A stretch of 64,000 nt of DNA from Enterococcus sp. BWB1-3 (lineage in GTDB: Bacteria > Bacillota > Bacilli > Lactobacillales > Enterococcaceae), in the NCBI RefSeq assembly GCF_016745275.1, contig NZ_JADOEP010000019.1, positions 17,589 to 81,588 of the forward strand, written 5' to 3'. Within the stretch, counting starts at the first letter, position 1, and the number at the start of each line of letters is the position of its first letter. Below are positions 27,821-36,421 of this stretch, piece after piece. Made by a program: the position numbers and the translations under genes. The notes beneath the pieces were generated by a model. The model was not told the DNA's origin and did not search any database. It worked only from the letters and a program-made list of their open reading frames with translations.

Positions 27821-28279
27821 CTATACATTGAGTTTTTTATCAGCAATGGCATCGGTGAGAGTTTTAGAGAAATTTAAGTGCATCTCCCGGCCTAGTTTAT
27901 CAGCCCATTTTGGGATGGTAAGAGTTTTTTTAATAGGCTCTTGGCTATCTAAGTATTCAGAAACATCCACGCTGACCATTGATATAAATGATTTTTCCGG
28001 ATCGTAAGTATAATTAAGCTCTTCATCATTTTTAAAAGGGTTATTCCCAACAAGTGATAGCTGGCTGATTTGTGACGGTGTAGGGACTTTCCGGCCGTTT
28101 TCTATATCATCAGCCAGAGTTATGCCTAACCAATCAGAAGCCATATACATTGCTTCTGTAACCGTATCGCCGCAAGTTCCGCCGAAGTTCTCAAAATCCG
28201 GGAAAAAGACGGAATACCCTTCGCTATAACCGTCTTTTTCTGGTTCAAAGTAAAATAATGCTGGAAAAGTTACTAACAT
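27821..28279 (-). CDS. hicB: HicB family antitoxin
   Basis: 152 residues. The N-terminal half (YSVFFPDFENFGGTCGDTVTEAMYMASDWLG) is the degraded RNase-H-like HicB domain. The C-terminal part, with IPKWADKLGREMHLNFSKTLTDAI, looks like a ribbon-helix-helix or helix-turn-helix DNA-binding end. HicB blocks the HicA ribonuclease and represses the operon. GGGAGGAG precedes the ATG. It is downstream of hicA, the usual gene order, separated by 35 bases. Confidence 0.9.
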   Translation of the reverse strand: MLVTFPALFYFEPEKDGYSEGYSVFFPDFENFGGTCGDTVTEAMYMASDWLGITLADDIENGRKVPTPSQISQLSLVGNNPFKNDEELNYTYDPEKSFISMVSVDVSEYLDSQEPIKKTLTIPKWADKLGREMHLNFSKTLTDAIADKKLNV

Positions 28280-28314
28280 TCTTATTCTCCTCCCATCGTT
28301 TTAGAACAAGCGGG

Positions 28315-28497
28315 CTATCTAAGCCCAGCTTGTTTCAATATCCCCATTTCTAACCCCTTCTTGATCTTTTGGGGGACAGTTATAGGTCGGTTAACTCCTG
28401 GATACCTCACCTTAACGTGTGAGCCTTTGCCGCCTTTGACTTCTACGCCTCCGTTGGCTACTAGAAGTTTAACCAGTTCTTTTTGTGTCATTGGCAT
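28315..28497 (-). CDS. hicA: HicA family mRNA interferase toxin
   Basis: 60 residues from the ATG at 28497. The fold is a double-stranded RNA-binding-like domain with the catalytic histidine in GGKGSHVKVRYPG, preceded by TQKELVKLLVANGG and followed by ITVP and KGLEMGILKQAGL. It cleaves mRNA, stopping translation. A longer frame to 28593 is open but would start upstream of the promoter found here and lacks homology. The ribosome site is a distant GGGGG. Confidence 0.9.
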   Translation of the reverse strand: MPMTQKELVKLLVANGGVEVKGGKGSHVKVRYPGVNRPITVPQKIKKGLEMGILKQAGLR

Positions 28498-28500
28498 TGT

Positions 28501-28554
28501 GCACGTATACCCCCTGACATCTATCATTGTATACGTGCTGCACGTGTTTGTCAA
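28501..28554 (-). promoter_or_regulatory. hicAB promoter and palindromic operator
   Basis: On the minus strand TTGACA (28554-28549), a 17-base spacer and TACAAT (28531-28526) make a near-perfect promoter. A 10-base perfect inverted repeat GCACGTATAC (28501-28510) and GTATACGTGC (28529-28538) overlaps the -10 and the start of transcription. HicB is the expected ligand, as HicB proteins autoregulate. Confidence 0.75.
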
Positions 28555-28867
28555 TGGATTTACTGAAAATGTTGATTTTATCGTGTTGGACAAAAATGTC
28601 TGTCCCGTGTATTTTATGCCCTTTTCAACCGTGTTTACAATGTTGCTAGACTTTTATGGTAATTTCTATTGAAGGGGGTGTAAGACATCCGTATAGGCTA
28701 ACATTCATATTCTTTAGAACCTCATATTCATTCACGTATGGGACTTAATAAAACTTAACTTTTAAAATAAATAGTAAATTAAGCGGACTTAGCAAAACTT
28801 GGTTTTCAAATGGACAGGAATTTCATAACCCTGATAAAACCTGATATTTAAGTACTATAAGTGGTAG
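28555..28867. other. Gap between hicA promoter and the orphan gene
   Basis: AT-rich, about 310 bases. No gene, repeat or clear signal seen. An open plus-strand frame across hicA into this region (28361-28672) is a shadow of the hicA region. Confidence 0.4.
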
Positions 28868-29500
28868 CTATTGCTCTTTGTTTCTCTTGATTTTCACTAG
28901 TTTTGGCAGTTTTAGCTTATTTTGGAATTCTGGGTTAAAGAATTTTCTCCATTTAGATTGATGCCAGTAAATGCGCATAAGTCTTGACTTATTGTATCTA
29001 GTTTCGTATTCAAAATTAAAACTAAAAGTTGTTAGCTTATTTACGAAAAGACCGTGTGATGTTTCGGTTTCTAAATAATAAGTGCTTTTGTTGTATATCG
29101 TCTCTGCGGATTCACCGCTTAAGAAAAAAGCGTAGAAACTGGAAGAATAAGAGTATGGAGCTATCGTAATTGGCAACAATGATGTAGATTCATCTGTCAT
29201 AACGGAAATTCCAGTTCTGAAAAACGATGAAACAGTACGTTTCTCAAAGATTAATTGACCATCATTTCCTGCAAATATTTTTCCGTTTTCGTCTAATATA
29301 TTTGTATCATAAATAGTTAAAGGCGTAGATGATTCATTGATAAAAGTAATCCTGGCAAAGAGAATCTCTTCTTTTATGTTTGGCATGAAGTTGTCAGCCG
29401 ATATCCCTAAACGATAAAGTCTGTTAAAGTGCTGGTTAGCAAAAGTGTATAACGAGAGAGCGGAGGATAATACCGAAATAATTAAAGCAAATAAGCCCAT
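28868..29500 (-). CDS. Membrane-anchored protein of unknown function
   Basis: 210 residues. An N-terminal hydrophobic segment (about 3-20) is followed by a beta-rich, polar body without motifs I recognise and a basic Lys-rich C-terminus (LPKLVKIKRNKEQ). The ribosome site is weak. It lies alone inside the island between hicAB and the regulator. It could be a phage-borne accessory gene. No function can be assigned. Confidence 0.6.
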   Translation of the reverse strand: MGLFALIISVLSSALSLYTFANQHFNRLYRLGISADNFMPNIKEEILFARITFINESSTPLTIYDTNILDENGKIFAGNDGQLIFEKRTVSSFFRTGISVMTDESTSLLPITIAPYSYSSSFYAFFLSGESAETIYNKSTYYLETETSHGLFVNKLTTFSFNFEYETRYNKSRLMRIYWHQSKWRKFFNPEFQNKLKLPKLVKIKRNKEQ

Positions 29501-29970
29501 AGGAACACTTCATTTCAATCAAGTATATTTCAGCAAACTACTTGCTGATAGGAATAGTATAACATTTCAAAACGAAACACAAAACAAACACAGTCTAATT
29601 TCAAAACAACACGGATAGAAAGCCTAAAGTAAAGGGATTTATAGACATTTCTTTCTTTTGGAACGCTCCTTTTCAATCGGAACGTTGAAATGTCCAGAAC
29701 CTGACAAATCCTGACTTTTATTTTATATATACAGTCGCATACAGAAAAACCTCACTCCTGTTTTTGAGTAAGGTTCATCCGGCACGCTTTGCATTCCTTA
29801 GAGTTTTTCGCTTCGTCTTAAACTAGATATTTGATCGTCTATTTTATTGGTTAAGTCATGAAAATCGGCAACGAAAGCATTGAAAATTTTCGCCTGTGCA
29901 TAGTATTATTTGGCTAGTTGCTGCTTGTTAACTGGCCGCTTCTTATCGCTGAAAAAGCTTTCTAATAGTT
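29501..29970. other. Intergenic stretch inside the island
   Basis: About 470 bases without a coherent frame. TTTCAAAACGAAACACAAAAC near 29566 and small repeats of TTCAATCGGAACG type near 29670 are the only patterns noticed. A possible weak hairpin around AACCTCACTCCTG/TGAGTAAGGTT lies at 29748-29774. Confidence 0.35.
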
Positions 29971-30105
29971 TTAGCGGCTCTTTCCATGAATTGAGTGTTC
30001 CACCAGGTCGTACAAGGTATAAATATCCTGGTGAGTAATCTTTTTAACCGGTTGCTTGTTTTTAACCGTTTTGCCTTGCTGTTCTTCTATTGTCCGCACC
30101 TCCAT
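29971..30105 (-). CDS. Small hypothetical protein
   Basis: 44 residues from the ATG at 30105, starting MEVRTIEEQQGKTVKN and ending DLVEHSIHGKSR. The composition looks coding. The longer open frame to 30408 runs antisense through the regulator gene and is rejected. The gene would diverge from the regulator, sharing a 98-base promoter region, as early phage genes often do. No clear ribosome site. Could be a chance frame. Confidence 0.35.
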   Translation of the reverse strand: MEVRTIEEQQGKTVKNKQPVKKITHQDIYTLYDLVEHSIHGKSR

Positions 30106-30203
30106 ACTACTAAAACCCATGTCTATATAAACAACAGCACAGGAATATCTTACTATATCATGTTCATACAGACAACAAAATTTTGGATATGAGGGAAATT
30201 CTA

Positions 30204-30434
30204 ATGGGTGTAGATCATCATGAAATAAAAGTGGAGATACTAATAAATAAGCTATTGGCTGAAAGGAATATGTCATTAAGAGAATTGGCGAGGCTATCCG
30301 GCATAGAACCATCAAATTTAAGTAACCTTGCGAATGGAAAACGAAAGAAGATTTATTTAGAACATATCGAACGGATCGCAGATGCTTTGGAAATTGATGA
30401 TATTTCAAAAATCATAAAATTAACGAAGAAATAG
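30204..30434 (+). CDS. XRE-family (Cro/CI-like) transcriptional regulator
   Basis: 76 residues, nearly all one helix-turn-helix domain: LAERNMSLRELARLSGIE then PSNLSNLANGKRKK and HIERIADALEI. The ATG at 30204 follows AGGGA at 8 bases; earlier in-frame starts are less likely. Small single-domain regulators of this type control phage or plasmid modules. A terminator-like GATGG/CCATC hairpin with T tract lies just behind it (30463-30489). Likely regulator of the island. Confidence 0.8.
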   Translation: MGVDHHEIKVEILINKLLAERNMSLRELARLSGIEPSNLSNLANGKRKKIYLEHIERIADALEIDDISKIIKLTKK

Positions 30435-30654
30435 GGTAAGCCTTGAATGTGGGTACAAAAAAAGATGGCCCTTTACCATCCTTTTTATGTTGTAGCCTTA
30501 TGTATAAGCGCCGCAGCTTATGAAAATTTTTAGTGAATGCCATTTTGAATGCCAACAGTAAAATACTTGTTGATATTCAATGCTGTTTTTCTTCTTCTAT
30601 TTTTGATTTAATTAATGAGATGATACCCTTAAAAATCTAGTGAAATCTGGCTAT

Positions 30655-30780
30655 CATTCATGAGTGAAGAAGAAGAAAAGTAAGAATATATGAGCTAAGC
30701 CCTTGATACATAAGGACTTAGCTTTTTCTATTATTCGTTTGAATACGATAATGAATATGATTCGTTTAGAAATTTAAGTG
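30655..30780 (+). repeat. 126-bp direct repeat, right copy (candidate attR)
   Basis: Copy of 27228-27353 with three base changes. It holds the last codons of the DUF1292 gene and its terminator but no upstream gene, so it can only have come from duplication of that 3' end. Confidence 0.85.
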
Positions 30781-32124
30781 TTATGCCAGTTTTTAAACTG
30801 TTCTTTCTTTCGATTCTAATATTGACTAGATGGATAAAGCTTAACGAGGGTCTTCTTGAGCAAAATTGTCAGTCTCACTGATGCTAGTGGGATGGCTAGT
30901 CCTGTTTGTTTACTCAGTAACAAGCTAGCAGGCTGGTATGCAATGCATTTATACTGGCGAATGTCTTAAGGTCATACAAGAACTTGCTCCTACGCTTCTT
31001 CGAATGCTCGTCGCCTATCCAGTAGTCTTATATGTAATACAGATAGGCTGTACATTTCTTGGATTAGAAGCATAGCTTGGTTTTGAAGCGATCAATACAC
31101 TGGACAATTGTCATGATTATTTCTTCTAAATAGGGAAATGAAAAATAAAAAAACTGACCACCATAAGGCAATCAGCAAAGATTGATAGTTAGTAGTGTGG
31201 AGAATATATTTTTTTCTGTAAAAAATAACTGTGCTGCAAATTAGAACTATGTGCACTAACTACCAATGACTTTAGAAAGCAGACTCATATTGGAAATGAT
31301 GTTACGCATTGTTAAGAAAATCTCTTCCCCAAGATATTCCCTCATGCTAATTAGTATAACTGGTAAATAATAATTTAGTGTGAACAAGATATGCAAATTC
31401 GCATATTTTTATGAATGAATAATGAGTGTTATTTAAGAATTTGATAAGAAAACGGGGGGTTTTTGGTGGTACTCTTGTTACAGATAACGTTACTACTTTT
31501 ATGAATAAGACATAAACCAAAAAGATTTAAGTAGTTTCCTAGACAGGATTACAAGAATGGTCCTGCAAAATTTAAGGATCACTTATAAAAAAATGTGTTA
31601 AGCTAAAAAGAAGAATTGTCACTTCCAAAAATATTTTGGCTGTTCAAAAAAGGTGAAGAGTTCCTATCAGATATTCGAATGTTATGTCCGCACATTATAC
31701 TACTGTTAAATAAGAGCAGTCTGTTAAGAGAACATTTTCCTATTAAGAAATGGTAAGAGTTATGTTTGAGTTAGTGAAAAACGAAAAGATTGGACGGTCA
31801 AGAATTTCTGCAAGGTTAAAGGGAGATAGGGAATAAGCGGCTGCGTTTGCCAGCTTTCTTTATATAAAAATTTGTAGTGGAATTGCCAGTTCCACTTTTG
31901 TACTGCCGTTTATTTGGGGGTAGATACGAAGAGAGCTTGGAACTTTATTTCTGTCCCACTCTCCTTTAAACAGTGTGTGTCCACTTGTTTTAGCAGAATA
32001 CTGGACGAAGCTCTAAGAGACCTGTGACATTAGTATATCTAGAACCCTTAAAACCGAATAAACCGTATTCTGTAAACTGGAGAGTAAAATAGAAGTTGAC
32101 TTTTTATTAAGGTACCTGTAATGT
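30781..32124. other. 1.3-kb gene-free mosaic of repeat fragments
   Basis: No credible gene on either strand. Recognisable parts: a CTCCTACGCTTCTTCGAATG word near 30990 related to the 33-bp tandem unit, a repeat tail at 31896-31966, and a repeat head at 32025-32072. The rest is AT-rich with many stops and looks like decayed accessory DNA next to the island. Confidence 0.5.
31896..32072 (+). repeat. Dispersed intergenic repeat, copy C (tail followed by head)
   Basis: Positions 31896-31966 match the tail module (CCGTTTATTTGGGGGTAGAT, then the GAGAG ... CTCTC remnant stem). Positions 32025-32072 match the head module (CTGTGACATTAGTATATC, TAAAACCGAATAAACCG). Tail before head means either two adjoining copies that lost their middles or a rearranged one. 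Confidence 0.6.
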
Positions 32125-32184
32125 ATGTTTCAAAGGTACCTTATATATAGTGAAAGGGATTTAATTGAAGCTGGAGGAAATCGA

Positions 32185-32820
32185 ATGGAAAATTCAAACT
32201 TATTGGAATATTACTTGAAATTTGAAACATTGCTGCATAGATATTTTGCTTGGAAGAGAAGAGAGGAGGGACCACGCGGCAATCCACATCGTGGTCAAGG
32301 AAGGATTTTAAGTATTTTGAAGTTGCAGCCTGAAATTAGTCAAAAGGAAATGACCTATTTATTAGATATGCGACCACAGTCACTTGGAGAATTATTGACA
32401 AAGCTGGAGAAAGCAGAATTTATTACTCGAAAACCTTCTGAAACTGATCGTCGTGTTATGATTATTACCTTAACAGAAGCTGGTGCAGATGAAGCAGAAA
32501 AAATGAATAATGTAGAAGAAAAAAATATTTTTGACTTACTTAGCCAAGAAGAACGGGAACAATTTGAAGCAATTATTGCAAAGCTGGCCAGGGCGATCAA
32601 GGATGAGCTTCCTGAAGATGCTATGCATTCAGGGAAATATCGTCATTCTGAATTTGGTGGATTTGAAGGGCATCGCAGAGGATTTGGAAAACGGAGAATA
32701 GAAGATTTTCATCCTCACGGAAGAGATGGAGAACTTGGAGACTTTCAGGGTTATTCTGGATTTGGAGGATTTCCTCATAGATTTGGGCCTGATTGTTCAG
32801 GAGGAATTGAAGATGAATAG
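32185..32820 (+). CDS. MarR-family transcriptional regulator with Gly/His/Phe-rich tail
   Basis: 211 residues from the ATG at 32185 (GGAGG 7 bases upstream). Residues about 30-140 form a MarR winged helix: RILSILKLQPEISQKEMTYLL, RPQSLGELLTKLEKAEFI and RKPSETDRRVMIITLTE. The last 55 residues are unusual: repeated F-G-G-F, G-H-R, HPHGRDG and a final Cys, with 6 His and 15 Gly. The tail could bind metal or be disordered. Ligand and targets unknown. It stands alone beside repeat copy C. Confidence 0.85.
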   Translation: MENSNLLEYYLKFETLLHRYFAWKRREEGPRGNPHRGQGRILSILKLQPEISQKEMTYLLDMRPQSLGELLTKLEKAEFITRKPSETDRRVMIITLTEAGADEAEKMNNVEEKNIFDLLSQEEREQFEAIIAKLARAIKDELPEDAMHSGKYRHSEFGGFEGHRRGFGKRRIEDFHPHGRDGELGDFQGYSGFGGFPHRFGPDCSGGIEDE

Positions 32821-33413
32821 GATGAAGTTGCTTCAAAATTAGGAGAAGCTAAAATACTCAGTTAAAATATAGAAGAACGAGGTTGTAAAAATCTTTGATT
32901 TTCTAGGGGAACGAAGGGCTTTGCTTCTACGGTTCTCACCTTATTCTGATCCTTGAAGCACACAGAGACTGGAATATCTTTAAGGAGTCAGGAATACTAA
33001 TACTCTAATCGTATTTTCTACGGTTAGTCAAGGAGGTAATAAAAAGCTCTTTGATTTTTCAAGTATGTAAAAAAATAGGGGCTAGAGGATACATCAGGGA
33101 ACTATCTGAAATTTTTATCTGGTCTGTGACATAATCTGCTCATAAGCATTTGTTCTTATTAATTGCTGGAGGTTGTATACACACTGGCGTATACTGTATA
33201 ATTTCAGACTATGGAATACATGTACTTCAGAAGCTTGCTCATACAGGCGGCTGCGGCAATCTCCTCTTTTTTTAGGGTTATATACAGACTTGAAGTTCGT
33301 AGGTCATGCTTGAGCTTCCGTTCACTTTCGCTATATTCTATCAATAGACAATAGCGGGTAAGATATTCCGTCGAATACCTACCCGCTAATTCTGGTATGT
33401 TTTGCTATTTTAA
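32821..33413. other. Gene-free stretch with an inverted repeat-family fragment
   Basis: No gene. Positions 32925-32970 (GCTTCTACGGTTCTCACCTT ... ATCCTTGAAGCA) match the reverse complement of 9945-9985 in repeat copy B and of the equivalent part of copy D, so an inverted fragment of the family sits here. The remainder holds no clear signal apart from the hairpin at 33352-33388. Confidence 0.5.
33352..33388 (-). terminator. Hairpin downstream of the M23 endopeptidase gene
   Basis: Nine-base perfect stem TAGCGGGTA/TACCCGCTA, 25 bases past the stop of the minus-strand gene. The T tract on that strand is weak (TTGTCTATTG), so termination may be partial. Confidence 0.5.
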
Positions 33414-34712
33414 TTAAAGACCTAAGAAAGGAGCTGGATTTACATAGCCAGACCAAAGTCCAGTTGAGATAGCAAAGTGCAAGTGAACTCCTGTTGAATT
33501 TCCAGTTGTACCCATATACCCAACTTGTTGTCCGATACTTACTGATTGTCCTTGGTTGACAGTTGTGCTGCTAAGATGAGCATACATTGAATAATATCCA
33601 TTACTGTGCTTAATAATTACGCAGTTTCCTGACATACTGTCATATCCTACGTAGGCAACTGTTCCTGTGGCAGCAGCCATAATAACTGTACTTGAGCTTC
33701 CGCCAAAGTCAATCCCTTCATGGAAAGTACCGGAAAGTCCGGTTGGATCTTGACGATAACCATATCCGCTAGTAACAACTACACTGGCAACGGGCGTTCT
33801 CCAGCCGCTGCTTGTTTCTGTATAATCAGTGTTTGTATTATTTGTATCTTCATAAGGTGTCGTTCCAGTTGTTTCGGGAACAGCAGCAGTAGCTGTTGAT
33901 TTATCTGCAACAGCTTGTGCAGCAGCTTCTTCAGCGGCTTTTTGAGCTGCTGCCTGGCGTTCTTTTTCTTGTTGTTCTGCTAAGGCTTGAGCTTCAGCCA
34001 TTTTTTTCTTTCGTTCTTCCAGTGCTTTAAGCTCTTCTTGTTTCTTTCGTTCGGCTTCAGCCTTTTGTTCTTCAAATTGCTTTTTTTCAGCCGTTTCTTT
34101 TGTCAAGCTGGCTGCAAGTTCATTCAACTTAATTTCTTGATCTAGCTTTGCTTGAGCAAGAGCATCTTCTTGTTCAGCCAGTTCAGCTGTTTTCGCTTCC
34201 AACACTTTTACCTGTTCCAAGAGGGAATTCTTTAAGAGATTTAATTCCTCTTTATCTGCTTTCTGAGCTTGAATAATATCGTTGTTTGCAGTAACGATTG
34301 TATTTACAGCTAAAACTTTTGAAATCGCATCAGAAATGGATGTGGCATTTAACAAAACAGAAATCATTGATGTATCCTGACCTGCTTGAGTTGCACGTGC
34401 CTGTGCTTCAAGCTGTTCGCTGCGCTTTTCAATCTTTACTTCAAGTGCAGCAATTTCGGTGTTCATTGTATTAAGCTGCTGTTCAGTATCTTGTTTCTCT
34501 GCCAAGACAGCATAGTATTCTTTTTCAAGTGCAGCAATTTCTTTTTCCAGAAGAGCTGCATAGTCGGAAGCTTCTTTCTGAGAGTTAATGATTTCGTTGA
34601 TTTTTTGGTTCTTTGCTTCAATTTTGTTGTCGATTGATTCAGCAAAAACTGAAACAGGTGCAGCATTTAATAGTAAAACAAATGAAAGAGTCAAAATAAT
34701 CTTTTTTTTCAA
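33414..34712 (-). CDS. Secreted M23-family peptidoglycan endopeptidase with coiled coil
   Basis: 432 residues. A signal peptide (about 1-24, ending SVFAES) is followed by a long coiled coil (30-260, heptads rich in Glu, Lys, Ala) like PcsB/EnvC proteins, a Thr/Ser-rich linker, and a C-terminal M23 (LytM) domain with zinc ligands in HEGIDFGG and HLHF, plus a conserved YGYRQDP. It cleaves peptide cross-bridges outside the cell and may be controlled through the coiled coil. The TTG start follows GAGGA. Candidate WalR target by analogy; no site was confirmed. Confidence 0.92.
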   Translation of the reverse strand: MKKKIILTLSFVLLLNAAPVSVFAESIDNKIEAKNQKINEIINSQKEASDYAALLEKEIAALEKEYYAVLAEKQDTEQQLNTMNTEIAALEVKIEKRSEQLEAQARATQAGQDTSMISVLLNATSISDAISKVLAVNTIVTANNDIIQAQKADKEELNLLKNSLLEQVKVLEAKTAELAEQEDALAQAKLDQEIKLNELAASLTKETAEKKQFEEQKAEAERKKQEELKALEERKKKMAEAQALAEQQEKERQAAAQKAAEEAAAQAVADKSTATAAVPETTGTTPYEDTNNTNTDYTETSSGWRTPVASVVVTSGYGYRQDPTGLSGTFHEGIDFGGSSSTVIMAAATGTVAYVGYDSMSGNCVIIKHSNGYYSMYAHLSSTTVNQGQSVSIGQQVGYMGTTGNSTGVHLHFAISTGLWSGYVNPAPFLGL

Positions 34713-34925
34713 ATCTAAATCCTCACTTCTTTATAGATAAAATTACATATTCTTTTCTTATAAATGTGTTATTAATGAGTTATTTTTTTACAGCATAAAT
34801 CTGCTAAATGAATTCTAATTATTAGTATACCTTAAAATATTAAAACAAGGCTGTATTTTAATATTTTTAATCAGAAAGAAAAGACCAGAAATAATTGTAA
34901 CATAGGCAGCTGTTTTTTCAAATGG

Positions 34926-35543
34926 TCATTTTGATGTATTTTCATTAATATAGTTTTGTAAAAGGTCGGTAAATCTGGAATCATCTTCTATTAGAAGTTC
35001 AGCACCTGCAGCCCATAGTTTCATCTTTTGAGGCTCTTTTGAAAGCTTGTCAATAAGCGGCAGCAGCTGTTTACGATAGTTGCTGTCACTTTCAATATGA
35101 TATTCCGGTTCACTTTCTGCAATCAAAGAGTGAGCTTCTGACAGCTGATAAGGATAGGCTTGTTCGAATAATTTAGGAAACACAGTTCTTGCTTCTGTTA
35201 AAATTTTCAGATCATCACCGTAAGAGATATGTCTTGCATGCAATGTATTAATTAATTGATCAAGCTGCTCTTCAGAGATTCTAAGAGAGGGTGTAGACGC
35301 TGTCAGCAAATTCTCCACGTAATTTTTAAAGTCTCCGAATTTGATCCATTCTACTGTTGTATTTCCTAAAATAGCGATTTTTTCCAATCTGTCAGTTTTT
35401 GGCAGATTATTTCCCTTTTCCCAGTTATTCACTGTACTTGCACTTGAATTCCCAACTAGTTTTGCAAAGGAAGCCATGGAATAATTATGTTTCCGACGAA
35501 TACTTCTTATGCGATTTCCTACTTCTATTAAGTTGTCTGCCAC
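34926..35543 (-). CDS. XRE-family transcriptional regulator
   Basis: 205 residues from the GTG at 35543, which has GGAGG 8 bases upstream (an in-frame ATG 14 codons earlier has a poorer site). The helix-turn-helix is VGNRIRSIRRKHNYSMASFA, KLVGNSSASTVNNWEKGNN, LPKTDRLEKIA. The remaining 130 residues show no motif I recognise and may be an oligomerisation or ligand domain. It diverges from the unknown gene at 35750, with inverted repeats between them. Confidence 0.82.
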   Translation of the reverse strand: MADNLIEVGNRIRSIRRKHNYSMASFAKLVGNSSASTVNNWEKGNNLPKTDRLEKIAILGNTTVEWIKFGDFKNYVENLLTASTPSLRISEEQLDQLINTLHARHISYGDDLKILTEARTVFPKLFEQAYPYQLSEAHSLIAESEPEYHIESDSNYRKQLLPLIDKLSKEPQKMKLWAAGAELLIEDDSRFTDLLQNYINENTSK

Positions 35544-35643
35544 TGATCGTACCTCCGATAACGTCTTTATAGGTAAATATACCATATTTTTTCCATCTCT
35601 TCATCCCGTTTTTTCTTCATTTTTCTATTGAGTTCACATAATA

Positions 35644-35691
35644 ATCATGATATCATTTTATTACCGAAATATTTTCAATTATTGGTGATAA
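35644..35691. promoter_or_regulatory. Candidate operator between divergent genes
   Basis: TTATTACC (35658-35665) and GGTGATAA (35684-35691) form an inverted repeat with one mismatch, and the palindrome ATCATGAT lies at 35644-35651. Placed between the XRE regulator and the gene at 35750, they are plausible autoregulatory sites. Confidence 0.4.
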
Positions 35692-35749
35692 TGTTTCTGG
35701 AATTTAGTTTTTTTGAATGCCAAAATAAATTCATTTTTAAGGAGGAGCT

Positions 35750-36313
35750 ATGAAAGGAACAGAGATTATAGAAGAAAGAAACAGGCAAAAAGTATATCGT
35801 ATAATAAATGAATTGAACCAAACAAGCTCAGCTGCTGATTTAAATCCTCGATCCCTTGATTCCTGTACTCAGCAATATGAAGAGACTGTTCAAAAATTGT
35901 TCGTTGCGACTGTATTTTATAAAGGGATGAATCAGGCATGCATGGCTTATAAGCATATTGTCAAAAAAGAATATAGAAGATTTTGCAAGCTGCTCATCCA
36001 AAAAGCAGAAGATGAATCATTAAAAGAACGGGCTTTGAATAATCTACGCAAAAAAAGGAACAGATTATTAAAAAAAGCTCCTTCACGATTAAAAAAGGAG
36101 CCGGGCTTTGAAATTTTTTATGCACTGACTGGCGGTTTCAGGAAAAAATACACCCCTAATCGAAAATCAATAGAATTGATGTACAGAGAAATGGAATCAG
36201 CTTCTGCCAATCCACTTCATTCAATCTATTATGCAATATGGTGTGTAATGAAATATCTGGGCTATTTCAAAGAGTACACACTTTGGCAGCTTCGTTCGAT
36301 AAGGTCAAATTAA
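35750..36313 (+). CDS. Hypothetical protein
   Basis: 187 residues, basic and probably helical, with a Lys-rich stretch (ALNNLRKKRNRLLKKAPSRL). No signal peptide or membrane segment. I do not recognise a domain. The start is well supported by GGAGGAG just before the ATG. It lies divergent from an XRE regulator and about 110 bases ahead of copB. Perhaps controlled by that regulator. Confidence 0.6.
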   Translation: MKGTEIIEERNRQKVYRIINELNQTSSAADLNPRSLDSCTQQYEETVQKLFVATVFYKGMNQACMAYKHIVKKEYRRFCKLLIQKAEDESLKERALNNLRKKRNRLLKKAPSRLKKEPGFEIFYALTGGFRKKYTPNRKSIELMYREMESASANPLHSIYYAIWCVMKYLGYFKEYTLWQLRSIRSN

Positions 36314-36421
36314 GGTTTACAACAGAGAAAGTCTATTAGTGTAATGAGAATTCATCTTGTGCTATCCTCTAATTAAGTGAGAGAAATCTTTCAAAGAAAA
36401 TTTGAGGAAGGATGACTTGCT

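Larger units (their letters stand above)
27354..30654. mobile_element. Integrated island between 126-bp direct repeats, integrase lost
   Basis: The 3.3 kb between the direct repeats contains only accessory material: an ISL3 transposase tail, hicB and hicA, a membrane-anchored orphan, a small ORF and an XRE-type regulator. No integrase, recombinase or structural gene is seen. The direct repeat copies a gene 3' end with its terminator, the usual result of site-specific integration at a gene end. It may be the remnant of a prophage or small integrative element. A duplication by recombination is the alternative. Confidence 0.6.

Noticed and set aside
28361..28672. 103-codon plus-strand frame across hicA
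   Set aside because: Antisense to hicA and its promoter; no ribosome site.
29971..30408. 145-codon minus-strand frame
   Set aside because: Its first two thirds are antisense to the XRE regulator; only the last 44 codons were kept, with low confidence.
30480..30655. Integrase remnant next to the right direct repeat
   Set aside because: A minus-strand tail reading KGIISLIKSKIEEEKQH was noticed, but it is only 17 codons with a stop just ahead and no recombinase motif.
36300..36421. CopY-type cop box before copB
   Set aside because: No TACANNTGTA palindrome; TTTACAACAGAG is only a half match.
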